The notes beneath the pieces were generated by a model that saw nothing but the letters and a program-made list of their open reading frames with translations, was not told the origin of the DNA and made no database searches. Positions 1-9,078 of a stretch of DNA of 17,405 nt are shown piece by piece. Where the stretch lies: the NCBI GenBank assembly GCA_030531135.1, contig JAUNOJ010000010.1:1-17405 (forward strand), read 5' to 3'. Position 1 is the first letter of the stretch, and each line of letters begins with the position of its first letter. A program made the position numbers and the translations under genes. The DNA comes from Sutterellaceae bacterium (GTDB lineage Bacteria > Pseudomonadota > Gammaproteobacteria > Burkholderiales > Burkholderiaceae_F).

Positions 1-1
1 C

Positions 2-1000
2 GAGCGCGAAGTGCCCGAAAACGAACGTGCCAAGATCGCTTTGTTCTGTAACGTCCCGATGAATTGCGTCATCAGCGTCACCGACGCCAGCACCATCTAC
101 GAGGTGCCCTTGATGTTGCACGCTCAGAAGTTGGACGAAATCGTCTGCGAACGCTTGAAGCTTGAAACCAAGCCCGCCGATTTGTCTCAGTGGCAGGAAA
201 TCGTGCGTCGCGTGCACGAAACCAAAGGGACGGTCACCATCGGTATGGTGGGCAAGTACGTCGACTATGCCGACAGCTACAAGAGCTTGAACGAAGCCTT
301 GATGCACGCCGGCATCCGTACCGAACAGAAAGTCAAGATTCGCTTTGTGGATTCCGAAGAAATCGAAAAGACCGGTTGCGACTCCTTGGCCGATTTGGAT
401 GCCATTTTGGTTCCGGGCGGCTTCGGCAAGCGCGGTACCGAAGGCATGATCAAGGCCATCGAATATGCTCGCACCCACAAGATTCCGTTCTTGGGCATTT
501 GCTTGGGTATGCAAACGGCCGTGATCGAATTCGCCCGTCACGTTTGCGGTTTGGGCGGGGCCAACTCCACGGAATTCGATATCGACACGCCGCATCCTGT
601 CGTGGCTTTGATCACGCAGTGGACGGACAAGTCGGGTAAACTCGAAACGCGCGACGAAAAGAGCAATATGGGCGGTACGCTTCGCTTGGGAAGCCAAACG
701 GTTCCGGTCAAGCCCGGCACCTTGGCTCAGAAGATTTACGGCGACACGGTGTGCGAACGCCATCGTCATCGCTACGAAGTCAACAATTCCTACACGCAGC
801 AGTTTGAAAGCAAGGGTATGGTAATTTCGGCTCGTACGCCCACGGAAAATCTGCCCGAAATGATGGAATTGCCCGATCATCCGTTCTTCTTCGGCGTTCA
901 GTTCCATCCGGAATTTACCTCCAATCCGCGCGAAGGCCATCCGCTTTTTGAAGCGTTTGTTCGCGCTGCGATGGATTACAAGGCTAAGAAGTCGGCCTAA
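2..1000 (+). CDS. pyrG: CTP synthase, C-terminal part (5' end outside window)
   Basis: CTP synthase makes CTP from UTP, ATP and glutamine in the cytosol. The reading frame is already open at base 2, so this is the C-terminal ~332 codons of a protein that is about 545 residues in E. coli. The first visible part is the end of the synthetase domain (KIALFCNV). The rest is the class I glutamine amidotransferase domain: oxyanion region PGGFGKRG, nucleophile elbow GICLGMQ with the catalytic Cys at 500-502, and the [10 protein letters not shown] motif with catalytic His at 905-907 and Glu at 911-913. HRHRYEVNN, a conserved CTP synthase segment, is also present. The stop is at 998-1000, and kdsA starts 20 nt later with its Shine-Dalgarno in the gap, so the two are probably co-transcribed. 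Nothing looks damaged. The family assignment is secure; only the N-terminus is missing. Confidence 0.97.
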   Translation, partial: EREVPENERAKIALFCNVPMNCVISVTDASTIYEVPLMLHAQKLDEIVCERLKLETKPADLSQWQEIVRRVHETKGTVTIGMVGKYVDYADSYKSLNEALMHAGIRTEQKVKIRFVDSEEIEKTGCDSLADLDAILVPGGFGKRGTEGMIKAIEYARTHKIPFLGICLGMQTAVIEFARHVCGLGGANSTEFDIDTPHPVVALITQWTDKSGKLETRDEKSNMGGTLRLGSQTVPVKPGTLAQKIYGDTVCERHRHRYEVNNSYTQQFESKGMVISARTPTENLPEMMELPDHPFFFGVQFHPEFTSNPREGHPLFEAFVRAAMDYKAKKSA

Positions 1001-1020
1001 ATTTTTTAAAGGACACCAAC

Positions 1021-1875
1021 GTGAAACTTTGCGGTTTTGAAGTCGGCAATCGATCTCCCTTCTTTTTGATTGCCGGCCCCTGTGTGATTGAGGGTCAACA
1101 GATGTTGATCGACATTGCCGGGGCAATGAAGGAAACGTGCGACGCCTTGGGGATTCGTTATATCTTTAAGGCAAGCTACGATAAAGCGAACCGTACCTCC
1201 GGGAAAAGTTTCCGCGGGCCGGGCCGTGACGAAGGCTTGAAGATGCTCGACAACGTGCGTCGCGAAGTGGGTGTGCCCGTCTTAACAGACGTGCACACCG
1301 CCGAAGAAGTCAAAGATGTGGCAAGCGTTGTGGACGTGTTGCAAACGCCGGCATTTTTGTGCCGTCAGACAGACTTTATCGTGGCTTGCGCTCAATCGGG
1401 CAAGCCCGTGAACATCAAAAAGGGCCAGTTCCTCGCGCCCCACGATATGGTCAATGTCGTTGCCAAAGCACGTGCTGCCGCCGAAGAAGCGGGGTTGAAC
1501 CCGGACAACTTCATGGTGTGCGAGCGCGGTGCAAGTTTCGGCTACGGCAATTTGGTCAGCGACATGCGCAGCCTTGCCATCATGCGCGAAACCAAGGCGC
1601 CCGTTGTCTTTGACGCCACCCACTCGGTGCAGTTGCCCGGCGGTCAGGGAACGTCTTCGGGGGGTGATCGCCGCTTCGTGCCGGTTCTCTCCCGAGCCGC
1701 CGTTGCCGTGGGTGTCGACGGATTGTTTATGGAAACCCATCCCAATCCCAGCGAAGCTTTAAGCGACGGCCCCAATGCCGTTCCTTTGCATCGCATGCCC
1801 GATTTGCTCGAAGAACTCGTGCGACTCGATCGCGTGGTCAAGGGCTTCGAGTATCTCGAAAACGATTTCAATTAA
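1021..1875 (+). CDS. kdsA: 3-deoxy-8-phosphooctulonate synthase (KDO-8-phosphate synthase), metal-dependent type
   Basis: KdsA condenses phosphoenolpyruvate with arabinose-5-phosphate to KDO-8-phosphate, a precursor of the lipopolysaccharide inner core; it is a cytosolic TIM barrel. The protein is 284 residues, the family's usual length. The start is GTG at 1021, preceded by AAAGGA (1008-1013) at 7 nt spacing. Motifs include IAGPC near the N-terminus, [14 protein letters not shown] and KKGQFLAP. The four ligands known for metal-dependent KdsA (Aquifex type) are all present: Cys21 in IAGPC, His201 in [10 protein letters not shown], Glu238 in METHP and Asp249 in LSDG. E. coli KdsA, which is metal-independent, has Asn at the Cys position. 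It sits between pyrG and eno, a common betaproteobacterial order, and is followed at once by a strong terminator. Confidence 0.97.
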   Translation: MKLCGFEVGNRSPFFLIAGPCVIEGQQMLIDIAGAMKETCDALGIRYIFKASYDKANRTSGKSFRGPGRDEGLKMLDNVRREVGVPVLTDVHTAEEVKDVASVVDVLQTPAFLCRQTDFIVACAQSGKPVNIKKGQFLAPHDMVNVVAKARAAAEEAGLNPDNFMVCERGASFGYGNLVSDMRSLAIMRETKAPVVFDATHSVQLPGGQGTSSGGDRRFVPVLSRAAVAVGVDGLFMETHPNPSEALSDGPNAVPLHRMPDLLEELVRLDRVVKGFEYLENDFN

Positions 1876-1883
1876 CATTTGAA

Positions 1884-1917
1884 GCCGCCTTGAGACCGAT
1901 GTTTCAAAGCGGCTTTT
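1884..1917 (+). terminator. Intrinsic terminator after kdsA
   Basis: GCCGCCTTGAGAC (1884-1896) pairs with GTTTCAAAGCGGC (1901-1913) around a 4-nt loop CGAT. The 13-bp stem has one C-A mismatch and one G-U wobble and is followed by TTTT (1914-1917). It begins 8 nt after the kdsA stop. Only about 32 nt separate it from the eno start. Confidence 0.85.
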
Positions 1918-1940
1918 CCCATATTTTTCAACACAATTAG

Positions 1941-3236
<1,296 letters not shown>

Positions 3237-3281
3237 TCGGTAGAAAACTCGATCGAACATAAAAAAGGGCTGCTGAAAAAA

Positions 3282-3734
3282 GTGAACGGACGAGGAAGAT
3301 ACTTTCTTTACATCGCGCTTTTTGCGATGGCCGTTGCCATTCAGTGGCCCTTGTGGTTCGGTAAGGGCGGAATTACGCGTTTATATTCGCTTGAGCGGGA
3401 ATTGGCTTCCATTCGTGAAGCCAATGAGCGTCTGCGTGCGGAAAACGATTCTGTGGCGGCTGAAATCGAATCGCTGGAAAGCGGTAGCGGTGCCGTCGAA
3501 GAACGTGCCCGTATGCGACTCGGCATGATCAAGGCCGACGAGGTGCTTTTTCGTTTTGTCGCGCGATCCGGGCAGGAAAACCCCGCAAAATCAACGACTG
3601 AAAAACCCGAGACAAAAACCAAACCGCATATGTTTGCGCCCAAGCGTTCGGACTTGTATATTGACGGAGAAGTCGCTCCGCCCGCCGTTCCCCAAAAAAG
3701 TCTCGACTCCGCGACGAAATCGGGGTTACAATAA
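3282..3734 (+). CDS. ftsB: Cell division protein FtsB (long C-terminal tail)
   Basis: FtsB is a small bitopic membrane protein that forms the FtsQ-FtsB-FtsL complex of the divisome. The sequence shows one transmembrane helix at about residues 6-24 (with the typical QWPLWFGKGG just after it), then a periplasmic coiled coil at about 33-70 (LERELASI, NERLRAEN, EIESLESG). The conserved end VEERARMRLGMIKADEVLFRFV covers about 73-94. The core matches the family, which is usually about 90-110 residues. Here about 55 extra residues follow, rich in Lys, Pro, Ser and Thr. The GTG start at 3282 is the only good one before the membrane helix; the nearest purine-rich site (AAAAAAGGG, 3261-3269) is 12 nt away, so initiation may be weak. 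The position directly after eno is the standard one in beta- and gammaproteobacteria. Confidence 0.93.
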   Translation: MNGRGRYFLYIALFAMAVAIQWPLWFGKGGITRLYSLERELASIREANERLRAENDSVAAEIESLESGSGAVEERARMRLGMIKADEVLFRFVARSGQENPAKSTTEKPETKTKPHMFAPKRSDLYIDGEVAPPAVPQKSLDSATKSGLQ

Positions 3735-3767
3735 ACAGATGCACATTTTTTTTGGAGATTATTCAAA

Positions 3768-4043
3768 ATGGCACAGCAATTCATTCAGCAGTTGACGGTC
3801 TTTCTGAAGGGCGGTCAGAACATCGTGGTTCCCTTCAACGCAGAAAAGCCCGAAGTGCTCAACCCCCAGATCGATGCTTTCGTCAAGGCATTGGGTACGG
3901 CCGATCAGAAGGATAAGAACTTCTTGTTCCAGGGCGCTCGCGTGGTGCTCGTTCGCTTGGCCGACGTCTCTGCCATCGATGTGGTGAGCCTCGTTCGCAA
4001 GGAAGAAGAAAAGAAGGAAGAAAAGGCTGAAGGCGCTGCCTAA
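3768..4043 (+). CDS. Small charged protein of unknown function downstream of ftsB
   Basis: This 91-residue protein is not one I recognise. It starts at ATG 3768 with GGAG (3754-3757) upstream. Residues about 1-77 look like a compact mixed alpha/beta fold with no membrane segment or signal peptide: FIQQLTVFLKGGQNIVVPFN, then QIDAFVKALGT and ARVVLVRLADVSAIDVVSLV. The last 14 residues are almost only Lys, Glu and Ala (KEEEKKEEKAEGAA). There is no cysteine and no catalytic motif. The codon use matches the neighbouring housekeeping genes (TTG for Leu, AAG for Lys), so it is probably a native and well expressed gene. It is the last gene of the pyrG-kdsA-eno-ftsB strand, 33 nt after ftsB, and is closed by a terminator. 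A binding or accessory role is possible but not shown. Confidence 0.8.
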   Translation: MAQQFIQQLTVFLKGGQNIVVPFNAEKPEVLNPQIDAFVKALGTADQKDKNFLFQGARVVLVRLADVSAIDVVSLVRKEEEKKEEKAEGAA

Positions 4044-4087
4044 TTGCCCGTCAACACTTCGACTTTGAGACGATTCCCAAAGTTAAG

Positions 4088-4126
4088 AAAAAATCGCTCG
4101 CAAGCGAATGCTGCGAGCGATTTTTT
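4088..4126. terminator. Bidirectional intrinsic terminator between convergent genes
   Basis: AAAAAATCGCTCGCA (4088-4102) and TGCGAGCGATTTTTT (4112-4126) form a perfect 15-bp inverted repeat with a 9-nt loop. A-runs and T-runs flank the GC-rich stem, so it can end transcription of the small + strand gene ending at 4043 and of the - strand regulator ending at 4130. Confidence 0.93.
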
Positions 4127-4129
4127 TGA

Positions 4130-4843
4130 TTAGTCGATCAGGCGATCTTCCGGGTCGGGTGACTCATTGGTCTGGGCTTTGGCTTCGTTGGTCTTTTTCA
4201 GAACTCGAATGATGTTACGCGACGTCGTATCGTTTCTGAACAAAAGCTTTAAGAAGATTTCGGTAATGCCCAGCGGACGGCTCGTGCCGTTTTCCCACTT
4301 GTCGATGGAGCTTGCCGAAACATTCAAAAACTTCGCGAACTCGCCGCGAGACATCGAAAGTCGATGACGCAGTTCGATGAGATCTTTGCGCGTGCGCGAA
4401 ATCTTCTGTTCATCGTCACCGGACAATTCCAATCCGACAATGCCCGCTTCTTGTTCTCTGGCCTTGAGTTCGGCATTGAATTTTTTGCGAAATTCTCTCG
4501 GGTATTCCGGATGGCCGGGGACGAGTTCGAGTTGCTTGAGATAGCCCTCCATCGATTCGTCCATTTGGTGCAGGATCATGCGAACCGGTGCCGGAATGGT
4601 TTCCGGTTGAGCCTCCCAACGCATGATCGTTTGTTGGGCAACGCCTAAAAGCGTCGCCAAATCCTTTTGCGGCATACCGTACTTTTTGCGCAAAGTGCGC
4701 AAACCGTCGCCGGATATTTCGGGCCAGCTCAACATACGGCGTTCCAAGCAGTAGAGCGCGTATTCGAGCGGAGTGATCTCGCCCAATTTGTAAAGCTCGA
4801 CCGCTTCTTTCGGGGTCAAACGCTTTAACTGAGTGCGTGTCAT
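4130..4843 (-). CDS. Transcriptional regulator with two helix-turn-helix domains
   Basis: This 237-residue, probably cytosolic DNA-binding protein carries two XRE/Cro-CI-type helix-turn-helix domains. The first is at about residues 46-93 (LRTLRKKYGMPQKDLATLLG, then QQTIMRWE); the second is at about 152-203 (LIELRHRLSMSRGEFAKFLN, then SSIDKWENGTSRP). A charged helical linker at about 95-150 joins them, and the tail is acidic. An N-terminal segment of about 40 residues (PKEAVELYKLGEITPLEYAL) has no assigned role. The start codon lies at 4841-4843, with GGGAGAG (plus-strand 4851-4857) 7 nt upstream. The gene is divergent from htpG, and the spacer holds a paired CGAATTCGG repeat that could be its operator. 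I know no named regulator with this exact layout. Autoregulation or control of htpG is inference. Confidence 0.82.
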   Translation of the reverse strand: MTRTQLKRLTPKEAVELYKLGEITPLEYALYCLERRMLSWPEISGDGLRTLRKKYGMPQKDLATLLGVAQQTIMRWEAQPETIPAPVRMILHQMDESMEGYLKQLELVPGHPEYPREFRKKFNAELKAREQEAGIVGLELSGDDEQKISRTRKDLIELRHRLSMSRGEFAKFLNVSASSIDKWENGTSRPLGITEIFLKLLFRNDTTSRNIIRVLKKTNEAKAQTNESPDPEDRLID

Positions 4844-4882
4844 ATTTTCTCTCTCCCAATTTATGACTTCGGCATTGTGTCA

Positions 4883-4913
4883 CGAATTCGGGCGTTTGGC
4901 ACACCGAATTCGG
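4883..4913. promoter_or_regulatory. Paired CGAATTCGG repeat, possible operator
   Basis: CGAATTCGG occurs at 4883-4891 and again at 4905-4913, 22 bp apart, about two helical turns. The second copy is part of the perfect 10-bp palindrome CCGAATTCGG (4904-4913). The pair lies 40-70 bp upstream of the HTH regulator's start codon and about 70 bp upstream of the sigma-32 promoter of htpG. This fits binding of a dimer pair or of a protein with two HTH domains, but the regulator link is inferred from position only. Confidence 0.4.
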
Positions 4914-4981
4914 ATCAATTTAGGGTGTTTTGAGAAAAGATACGAAAGAGAAGCAATTTTGCGTATTTTGACGGCCGTCAA

Positions 4982-5010
4982 CTTGAAATTTCGTCCTCCC
5001 ATCCCCATAT
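4982..5010 (+). promoter_or_regulatory. Sigma-32 (RpoH) heat-shock promoter of htpG
   Basis: CTTGAAA (4982-4988) is followed after 14 bp by CCCCATAT (5003-5010). Both elements match the sigma-32 consensus known from E. coli (CTTGAAA, 11-16 bp, CCCCATNT). Transcription should start near 5017, giving an htpG leader of about 60 nt. The site lies directly upstream of a heat-shock chaperone gene, which supports the call. Confidence 0.88.
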
Positions 5011-5079
5011 CAACCCCATTGACGGCTCCGATAGTTTTGAGGAGCTTTGAATTTTTTTGTATGAGGATTTTTCAATACC

Positions 5080-6969
5080 ATGGCAGCACAAGTGCACGGT
5101 TTTCAGACCGAAGTGAACAAGCTTTTGAACTTGCTGGCAAAGTCGCTTTATTCCAATAAAGAAGTGTTTTTGCGCGAGTTGGTTTCCAACGCTTCCGACG
5201 CTTTGGACAAGGTGCGTTTTTTGTCGTTGACCGATGCAACGGTTTTGGGCGACGATCCTTCGCTCAAGATCACGGTGAAGGCCGATAAAGATGCCGGGAC
5301 GCTTACCATTACCGATAACGGTATCGGTATGACGCTTGAAGAAGCCGACGCTCATTTGGGCACGATTGCCAAGAGCGGCACGGAAGAATTTTTCTCTCAG
5401 CTTTCGGGCGACGCCGCCAAGGACAGCAACCTGATCGGCCAGTTCGGTGTGGGCTTTTATTCTTCCTTTATCGTGGCCGACAAGGTGACGGTTGTTTCCC
5501 GCTCTTACAAGGCCAAGCCTGAGGAAGGCGTGCGCTGGGAGTCCGACGGCAACGGCACCTATACGAGCGGCAACGAAACGGTTGAAAAGCGCGGTACGAG
5601 CGTCACGTTGCATCTCAAGGAAGAAGACAAGGACTTCTTGGAAACGTGGACGCTTCGCAATGCCATTACCAAGTATTCGGATCACATTGCCGTGCCCGTC
5701 ATGCTTTGGGAAGAAAAGTATGAAGCTCCCAAGGAAGGCGAAGATGCCGTGAGTACCTGGGACTGGGTGCAAGTCAACGATGCCAAAGCCCTTTGGACCA
5801 TGAATCCGCGCGACGTGACCGAAGAACAATACAAAGAGTTCTACAAGCACATCTCGCACGACTACACCGAACCCCTGACGTGGGCGCACAATAAGGTCGA
5901 GGGCGACCTTGAATACACCTCGTTACTCTACGTCCCGACCACGGCTCCGTGGGATTTGTACTCGCGTGACAAGCAGCACGGGCTAAAACTCTTTGTGCAG
6001 CGCGTTTTCATCATGGACGATGCCGAACAGTTCCTGCCCAACTACTTGCGTTTTGTGCGCGGTCTTGTCGACACCAACGATTTGCCGTTAAACGTTTCTC
6101 GCGAACTCTTGCAAGAAAGTGCGGTGACGACCAAATTGAAGAAGGCTTTGACCAAGCGCGCCTTGACGATGCTCGAAAAGCTTGCTGCCGACAAGGAAAA
6201 GTACGCGACTTTCTGGAAGACGTTCGGAGCCGTGTTAAAGGAAGGCCCGGTCGAAGACTTTGCCAACCGCGAAACGATTGCCAAGCTCTTGCGCTTTGCG
6301 TCCACCCACAACAATAGCGACGCGCAGGATGTGAGCCTTGCCGACTACGTCTCGCGCATGCCCGAAAAGCAAAAGAAGATTTACTATCTTGTGAGCACGA
6401 GCTACCAGACGGCAAGCACCTCCGTTTACTTGGAGCAGTTCAAGAAGAAGGGCATCGAAGTGCTCCTGATGTGGGAGCGCATCGACGAATGGCTCATGGG
6501 CAACATGAACGAATTCGAAGGCAAGGAATTCGTGGCCGTGACGGCTTCCGACCTTGAACTCGGCGAACTTGAAGATCAGGCCGAAAAGGAAAAGGTGAAG
6601 GAAGCTGCCGAAACGAATCGTCCCTTGATCGAACGCTTTAAGCTGTCTCTTGGCGACAAGGTTCAAGACGTTCGCATCACCGATCGTCTGACCGAAAGCC
6701 CGAGCTGCGTGGTAGCTGAAAACGGTCAGATTCTGACGGCTCAGATGCGCCGTATGTTGGAAGCCGCAGGCCAGACGGTGCCCGAAACCAAGTACATTTT
6801 GGAAGTCAATCCGACGCATCCCTTGGTGGTGAAGGCTGCCGCGGCCGACGACGCCAAGTTCGGCGAATGGGCTCAGTTCATTCTCGATCAGGCATTGTTG
6901 TCCGAGCAGGGCGCTTTGAAGGATCCCAACGCCTTTGTGCGTCGCATGAATGCGCTGTTGCTTGGCTAA
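5080..6969 (+). CDS. htpG: Molecular chaperone HtpG (bacterial Hsp90)
   Basis: HtpG is the ATP-dependent cytosolic Hsp90 chaperone, working as a dimer with the DnaK system on client proteins. The protein is 629 residues, close to E. coli's 624. The N-terminal GHKL ATPase domain (about 1-215) shows [12 protein letters not shown] (catalytic Glu33, Mg-binding Asn37), TDNGIGM (79-84) and the lid glycines [10 protein letters not shown] (120-129). The middle domain contains [10 protein letters not shown], which holds the catalytic Arg loop. The C-terminal dimerisation domain ends RRMNALLLG. The ATG at 5080 has AGGA (5064-5067) at a longish 12-nt spacing. A near-consensus sigma-32 promoter lies about 70 bp upstream, so expression is probably heat-induced. 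It is monocistronic as seen here, since the next gene is convergent. Confidence 0.97.
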   Translation: MAAQVHGFQTEVNKLLNLLAKSLYSNKEVFLRELVSNASDALDKVRFLSLTDATVLGDDPSLKITVKADKDAGTLTITDNGIGMTLEEADAHLGTIAKSGTEEFFSQLSGDAAKDSNLIGQFGVGFYSSFIVADKVTVVSRSYKAKPEEGVRWESDGNGTYTSGNETVEKRGTSVTLHLKEEDKDFLETWTLRNAITKYSDHIAVPVMLWEEKYEAPKEGEDAVSTWDWVQVNDAKALWTMNPRDVTEEQYKEFYKHISHDYTEPLTWAHNKVEGDLEYTSLLYVPTTAPWDLYSRDKQHGLKLFVQRVFIMDDAEQFLPNYLRFVRGLVDTNDLPLNVSRELLQESAVTTKLKKALTKRALTMLEKLAADKEKYATFWKTFGAVLKEGPVEDFANRETIAKLLRFASTHNNSDAQDVSLADYVSRMPEKQKKIYYLVSTSYQTASTSVYLEQFKKKGIEVLLMWERIDEWLMGNMNEFEGKEFVAVTASDLELGELEDQAEKEKVKEAAETNRPLIERFKLSLGDKVQDVRITDRLTESPSCVVAENGQILTAQMRRMLEAAGQTVPETKYILEVNPTHPLVVKAAAADDAKFGEWAQFILDQALLSEQGALKDPNAFVRRMNALLLG

Positions 6970-6983
6970 TTGAGTGCAGGGTA

Positions 6984-7007
6984 GGGCGGCGACTGCGGTT
7001 GCCGCCC
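6984..7007. terminator. GC-rich hairpin after htpG, no T-tract
   Basis: GGGCGGC (6984-6990) pairs with GCCGCCC (7001-7007); the stem extends inward by GAC/GTT (one wobble) to leave a TGCG loop. It lies 14 nt after the htpG stop. There is no T-run, so it may be a weak terminator or an mRNA-end stabiliser. Confidence 0.4.
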
Positions 7008-7015
7008 GGAGTAAG

Positions 7016-7049
7016 ACGCCGATTTCGTACGCGATGACGAAGTCGGCGT
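7016..7049. terminator. Second hairpin between convergent genes, no T-tract
   Basis: ACGCCGATTTCGT (7016-7028) pairs with ACGAAGTCGGCGT (7037-7049) over 13 positions with one G-U wobble and an 8-nt loop. Neither strand has a T-run after it. Together with the hairpin just before, it fills the gap between htpG and the convergent HTH gene and probably insulates them. Confidence 0.35.
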
Positions 7050-7083
7050 TCATATTCTTACGCTCGGACGCAACGCAAATCTC

Positions 7084-7389
7084 TTAAGCGCATGCTACTT
7101 TTGCCAGAAGCTCCGGATGCTTTTCTCCGATACGCAATAGCAACAACGCGGATCCTTTGGGTTGCCGCTCGCCTTTTTCCCAAGCTTCGAGCGTGCGAAC
7201 TGACACACCCAAAGCCTTCGCAAATTCCCTTTGCGTAAACCCGGCCTGCGTACGAACACCCGCAATCCACGAAACCTCGACCTCGGTCTTGCGCGCATAG
7301 CGATCGGCTTTCATGTCGGCAACGGATTCGAGCAGGTCGCGGCAAAACATATTGACCTCGGCATCATCGGAAAACTTTTCTTCACGCAT
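7084..7389 (-). CDS. Antitoxin-like helix-turn-helix protein (HigA/NadS type), no toxin seen
   Basis: This is a 101-residue XRE-family DNA-binding protein. An N-terminal segment (residues 1-42, DLLESVADMKADR) precedes one HTH at about 43-88: GFTQREFAKALGVSVRTLEAWEKGERQPKG, followed by ALLLLRI and EKHPELL. That pattern is typical of HigA/NadS-like antitoxins that pair with RelE/HigB-type toxins. The start codon at 7387-7389 has a strong AGGAG (plus-strand 7397-7401) at 7 nt. In toxin-first systems the toxin would sit just upstream, above 7401, but that 170-bp gap has no suitable frame, and downstream is the convergent htpG. It is therefore either a lone antitoxin or a free-standing regulator. 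A TGTTCGAACA palindrome just upstream may be its operator. Confidence 0.78.
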   Translation of the reverse strand: MREEKFSDDAEVNMFCRDLLESVADMKADRYARKTEVEVSWIAGVRTQAGFTQREFAKALGVSVRTLEAWEKGERQPKGSALLLLRIGEKHPELLAKVACA

Positions 7390-7407
7390 TATTTTTCTCC
7401 TAAAACT

Positions 7408-7417
7408 TGTTCGAACA
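7408..7417. promoter_or_regulatory. TGTTCGAACA palindrome upstream of the antitoxin-like gene
   Basis: This is a perfect 10-bp palindrome 19 bp upstream of the start codon of the minus-strand HTH gene, between its Shine-Dalgarno and an AT-rich stretch that probably holds the promoter. The position is typical of an autorepressor operator. Binding is inferred, not shown. Confidence 0.3.
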
Positions 7418-7466
7418 TTTCTTATTAATCAAGCATTATCACTCGAAATCAAGAATGTCGCACTTT

Positions 7467-7504
7467 AGGATCAAAATTGAAATTTTTTCGGGCGCATTGA
7501 TCCT
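7467..7504. repeat. 8-bp inverted repeat upstream of rmuC
   Basis: AGGATCAA (7467-7474) and TTGATCCT (7497-7504) form an exact inverted repeat around 22 bp of AT-rich sequence, about 65 bp before the rmuC start. No convincing -35/-10 pair was found for rmuC; this is the only ordered element in the gap on that side. Its function is unknown. Confidence 0.25.
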
Positions 7505-7568
7505 TCCAATGTGGTGTAAATGCTGATACGCTCACGGCTCAAGAAATTTTGTTTTGCGTTCTTAAGCT

Positions 7569-8966
7569 ATGCATTTTGATTTCATCGCCTTTGTGTCTCG
7601 TCCCGACGTTTTTGCCGGGATCGTCGTCTTTTTAGCCGGCTGCGCCTTTTTGGCCGTCATTCTTTTGATCGTGCTATTAAAAAATAGTAGCAACCAAGAG
7701 GTGGAAAACCGCTTCAAGCTCGAAAAGCTGATTGAGGCCTTTCAGTCGGCAACGACGCACACCGGTAGCCAAGTCGACTCTTTGCGTCGCGATATCCTGA
7801 CGATTACGTCAGAAATGAACAATACGCAGTCGACGCATTTCACGAATTTCTTAAACATCATCAACGGCAATGCGGATACGCAAAACAACACGTTGTCTCG
7901 CATGCAAGAGGCGCTTTTAAAGCAGCTTCAGTCGCAAACGGAAACGAGCGACAAGCGTCTTGAAAGCCTGACCACCAGCGTTTCGACTACCGTTTCCGAA
8001 ATGAACAAGACCGTGCGAGCCGAGCTCGATTCGATTCGCAACAATAACAACAAGGCCTTGGATGGCATGCGAGAAACGATTGAAGAAAAACTGCATGCCG
8101 CCATCACCGAGCGCGTCACCGAAAGTTTCAAAACAGTGGAAAGCCAATTGCGAGCGTTGCATCAAGGCTTGGGCGAAATGCGCGAAATGCAGCAAAACGT
8201 CGACGGGCTCAGACGAGTTCTAACCAACGTCAAAACCCGCGGCACGTTCGGCGAAGTGCAGCTTGCCATGATTCTCAAGGATATCTTGACGCCCGCGCAA
8301 TACGCCGAAAACATCCCGACGCGTCCGCACTCAACGGAGCGCGTGGAGTTTGCCATTCGTTTGCCCGGCCCCGACGATCAGGGACAGGTGTGGTTGCCCA
8401 TTGACGCAAAATTTCCGATGGAAGACTACGAGCGTTTGATGATCGCGAGCGAAAAGGCCGATGCGCAAATGCAAGACGAAAGCCTAAAGGCGCTTCAAGC
8501 GCGCATTTTGCTCGAAGCCAAAAAGATTCACAATAAATATGTCGAAGTGCCTTACACGACCGAATTTGCCGTGATGTATCTGCCCACCGAAGGTCTTTGG
8601 AGCGAAGTGATCAAGATTCCGGGCTTGGTCGATCGCGTTCAGCGCGAGTTTCACATTACGATTGCCGGTCCCACGATTTTGACGGCACTACTCAACAGTT
8701 TGCAGATGGGCTTTAAGACCTTGGCTATTGAAAAGCAAAGCGCCGAAGTCTGGAAACTGTTGGGTGAAGTCAAGGCCGAATTCGAAAAGTTCAATTCCGT
8801 CATCGACTCTTTGGAAAAGAAGGTCGAAGGGGTGAGAACGACCGTCAACGCCGTCAAAACTCGCACCAACGTGATGACGCGAAAACTCAAAAGCGTGGAG
8901 GCGGGCGACACCGTTTTGGCAGCCGATTCCAAGGGCGATTGGCTGACGCTTGACAATCACGCATAA
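7569..8966 (+). CDS. rmuC: DNA recombination protein RmuC
   Basis: RmuC limits DNA inversions at short inverted repeats in E. coli; its core is distantly related to PD-(D/E)XK nucleases, but its exact activity is not settled. The protein is 465 residues, within the family range. A single N-terminal membrane anchor lies at about residues 15-37 (GIVVFLAGCAFLAVILLIVLL). A long coiled coil follows at about 45-220. The RmuC domain, about 222-425, has RGTFGEVQLAMILKDIL, VWLPIDAKFPMEDYERL (candidate catalytic Asp279 and Lys281), EFAVMYLPTEGLWSEV and AGPTILTALLNSLQMGFKTLAIEK. The ATG at 7569 has no clear Shine-Dalgarno, but it lies just ahead of the membrane segment, so I keep it. The flanking genes give no pathway link. 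Confidence 0.95.
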   Translation: MHFDFIAFVSRPDVFAGIVVFLAGCAFLAVILLIVLLKNSSNQEVENRFKLEKLIEAFQSATTHTGSQVDSLRRDILTITSEMNNTQSTHFTNFLNIINGNADTQNNTLSRMQEALLKQLQSQTETSDKRLESLTTSVSTTVSEMNKTVRAELDSIRNNNNKALDGMRETIEEKLHAAITERVTESFKTVESQLRALHQGLGEMREMQQNVDGLRRVLTNVKTRGTFGEVQLAMILKDILTPAQYAENIPTRPHSTERVEFAIRLPGPDDQGQVWLPIDAKFPMEDYERLMIASEKADAQMQDESLKALQARILLEAKKIHNKYVEVPYTTEFAVMYLPTEGLWSEVIKIPGLVDRVQREFHITIAGPTILTALLNSLQMGFKTLAIEKQSAEVWKLLGEVKAEFEKFNSVIDSLEKKVEGVRTTVNAVKTRTNVMTRKLKSVEAGDTVLAADSKGDWLTLDNHA

Positions 8967-8993
8967 AGTTTGCAACACAAAAAGTCAGGACTC

Positions 8994-9027
8994 AAGACGC
9001 CCGAAGCTACTTAAGCTCGGGCGTCTT
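8994..9027. terminator. Hairpin between rmuC and parC, weak terminator candidate
   Basis: AAGACGCCCGA (8994-9004) pairs perfectly with TCGGGCGTCTT (9017-9027) around a 12-nt loop. No T-run follows on either strand, so it may need a factor or may only stabilise the mRNA end. TAAAAT (9031-9036) just after it resembles a -10 for parC but has no matching -35. Confidence 0.45.
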
Positions 9028-9078
9028 GGCTAAAATCCGTTGTTTCGAACGCATTTTTTTTAAATTTTTCCAGCGGCT

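Noticed and set aside
4978..5889. 303-codon minus-strand frame over the start of htpG
   Set aside because: It covers the sigma-32 promoter and the conserved ATPase domain of htpG on the other strand. It is a shadow frame.
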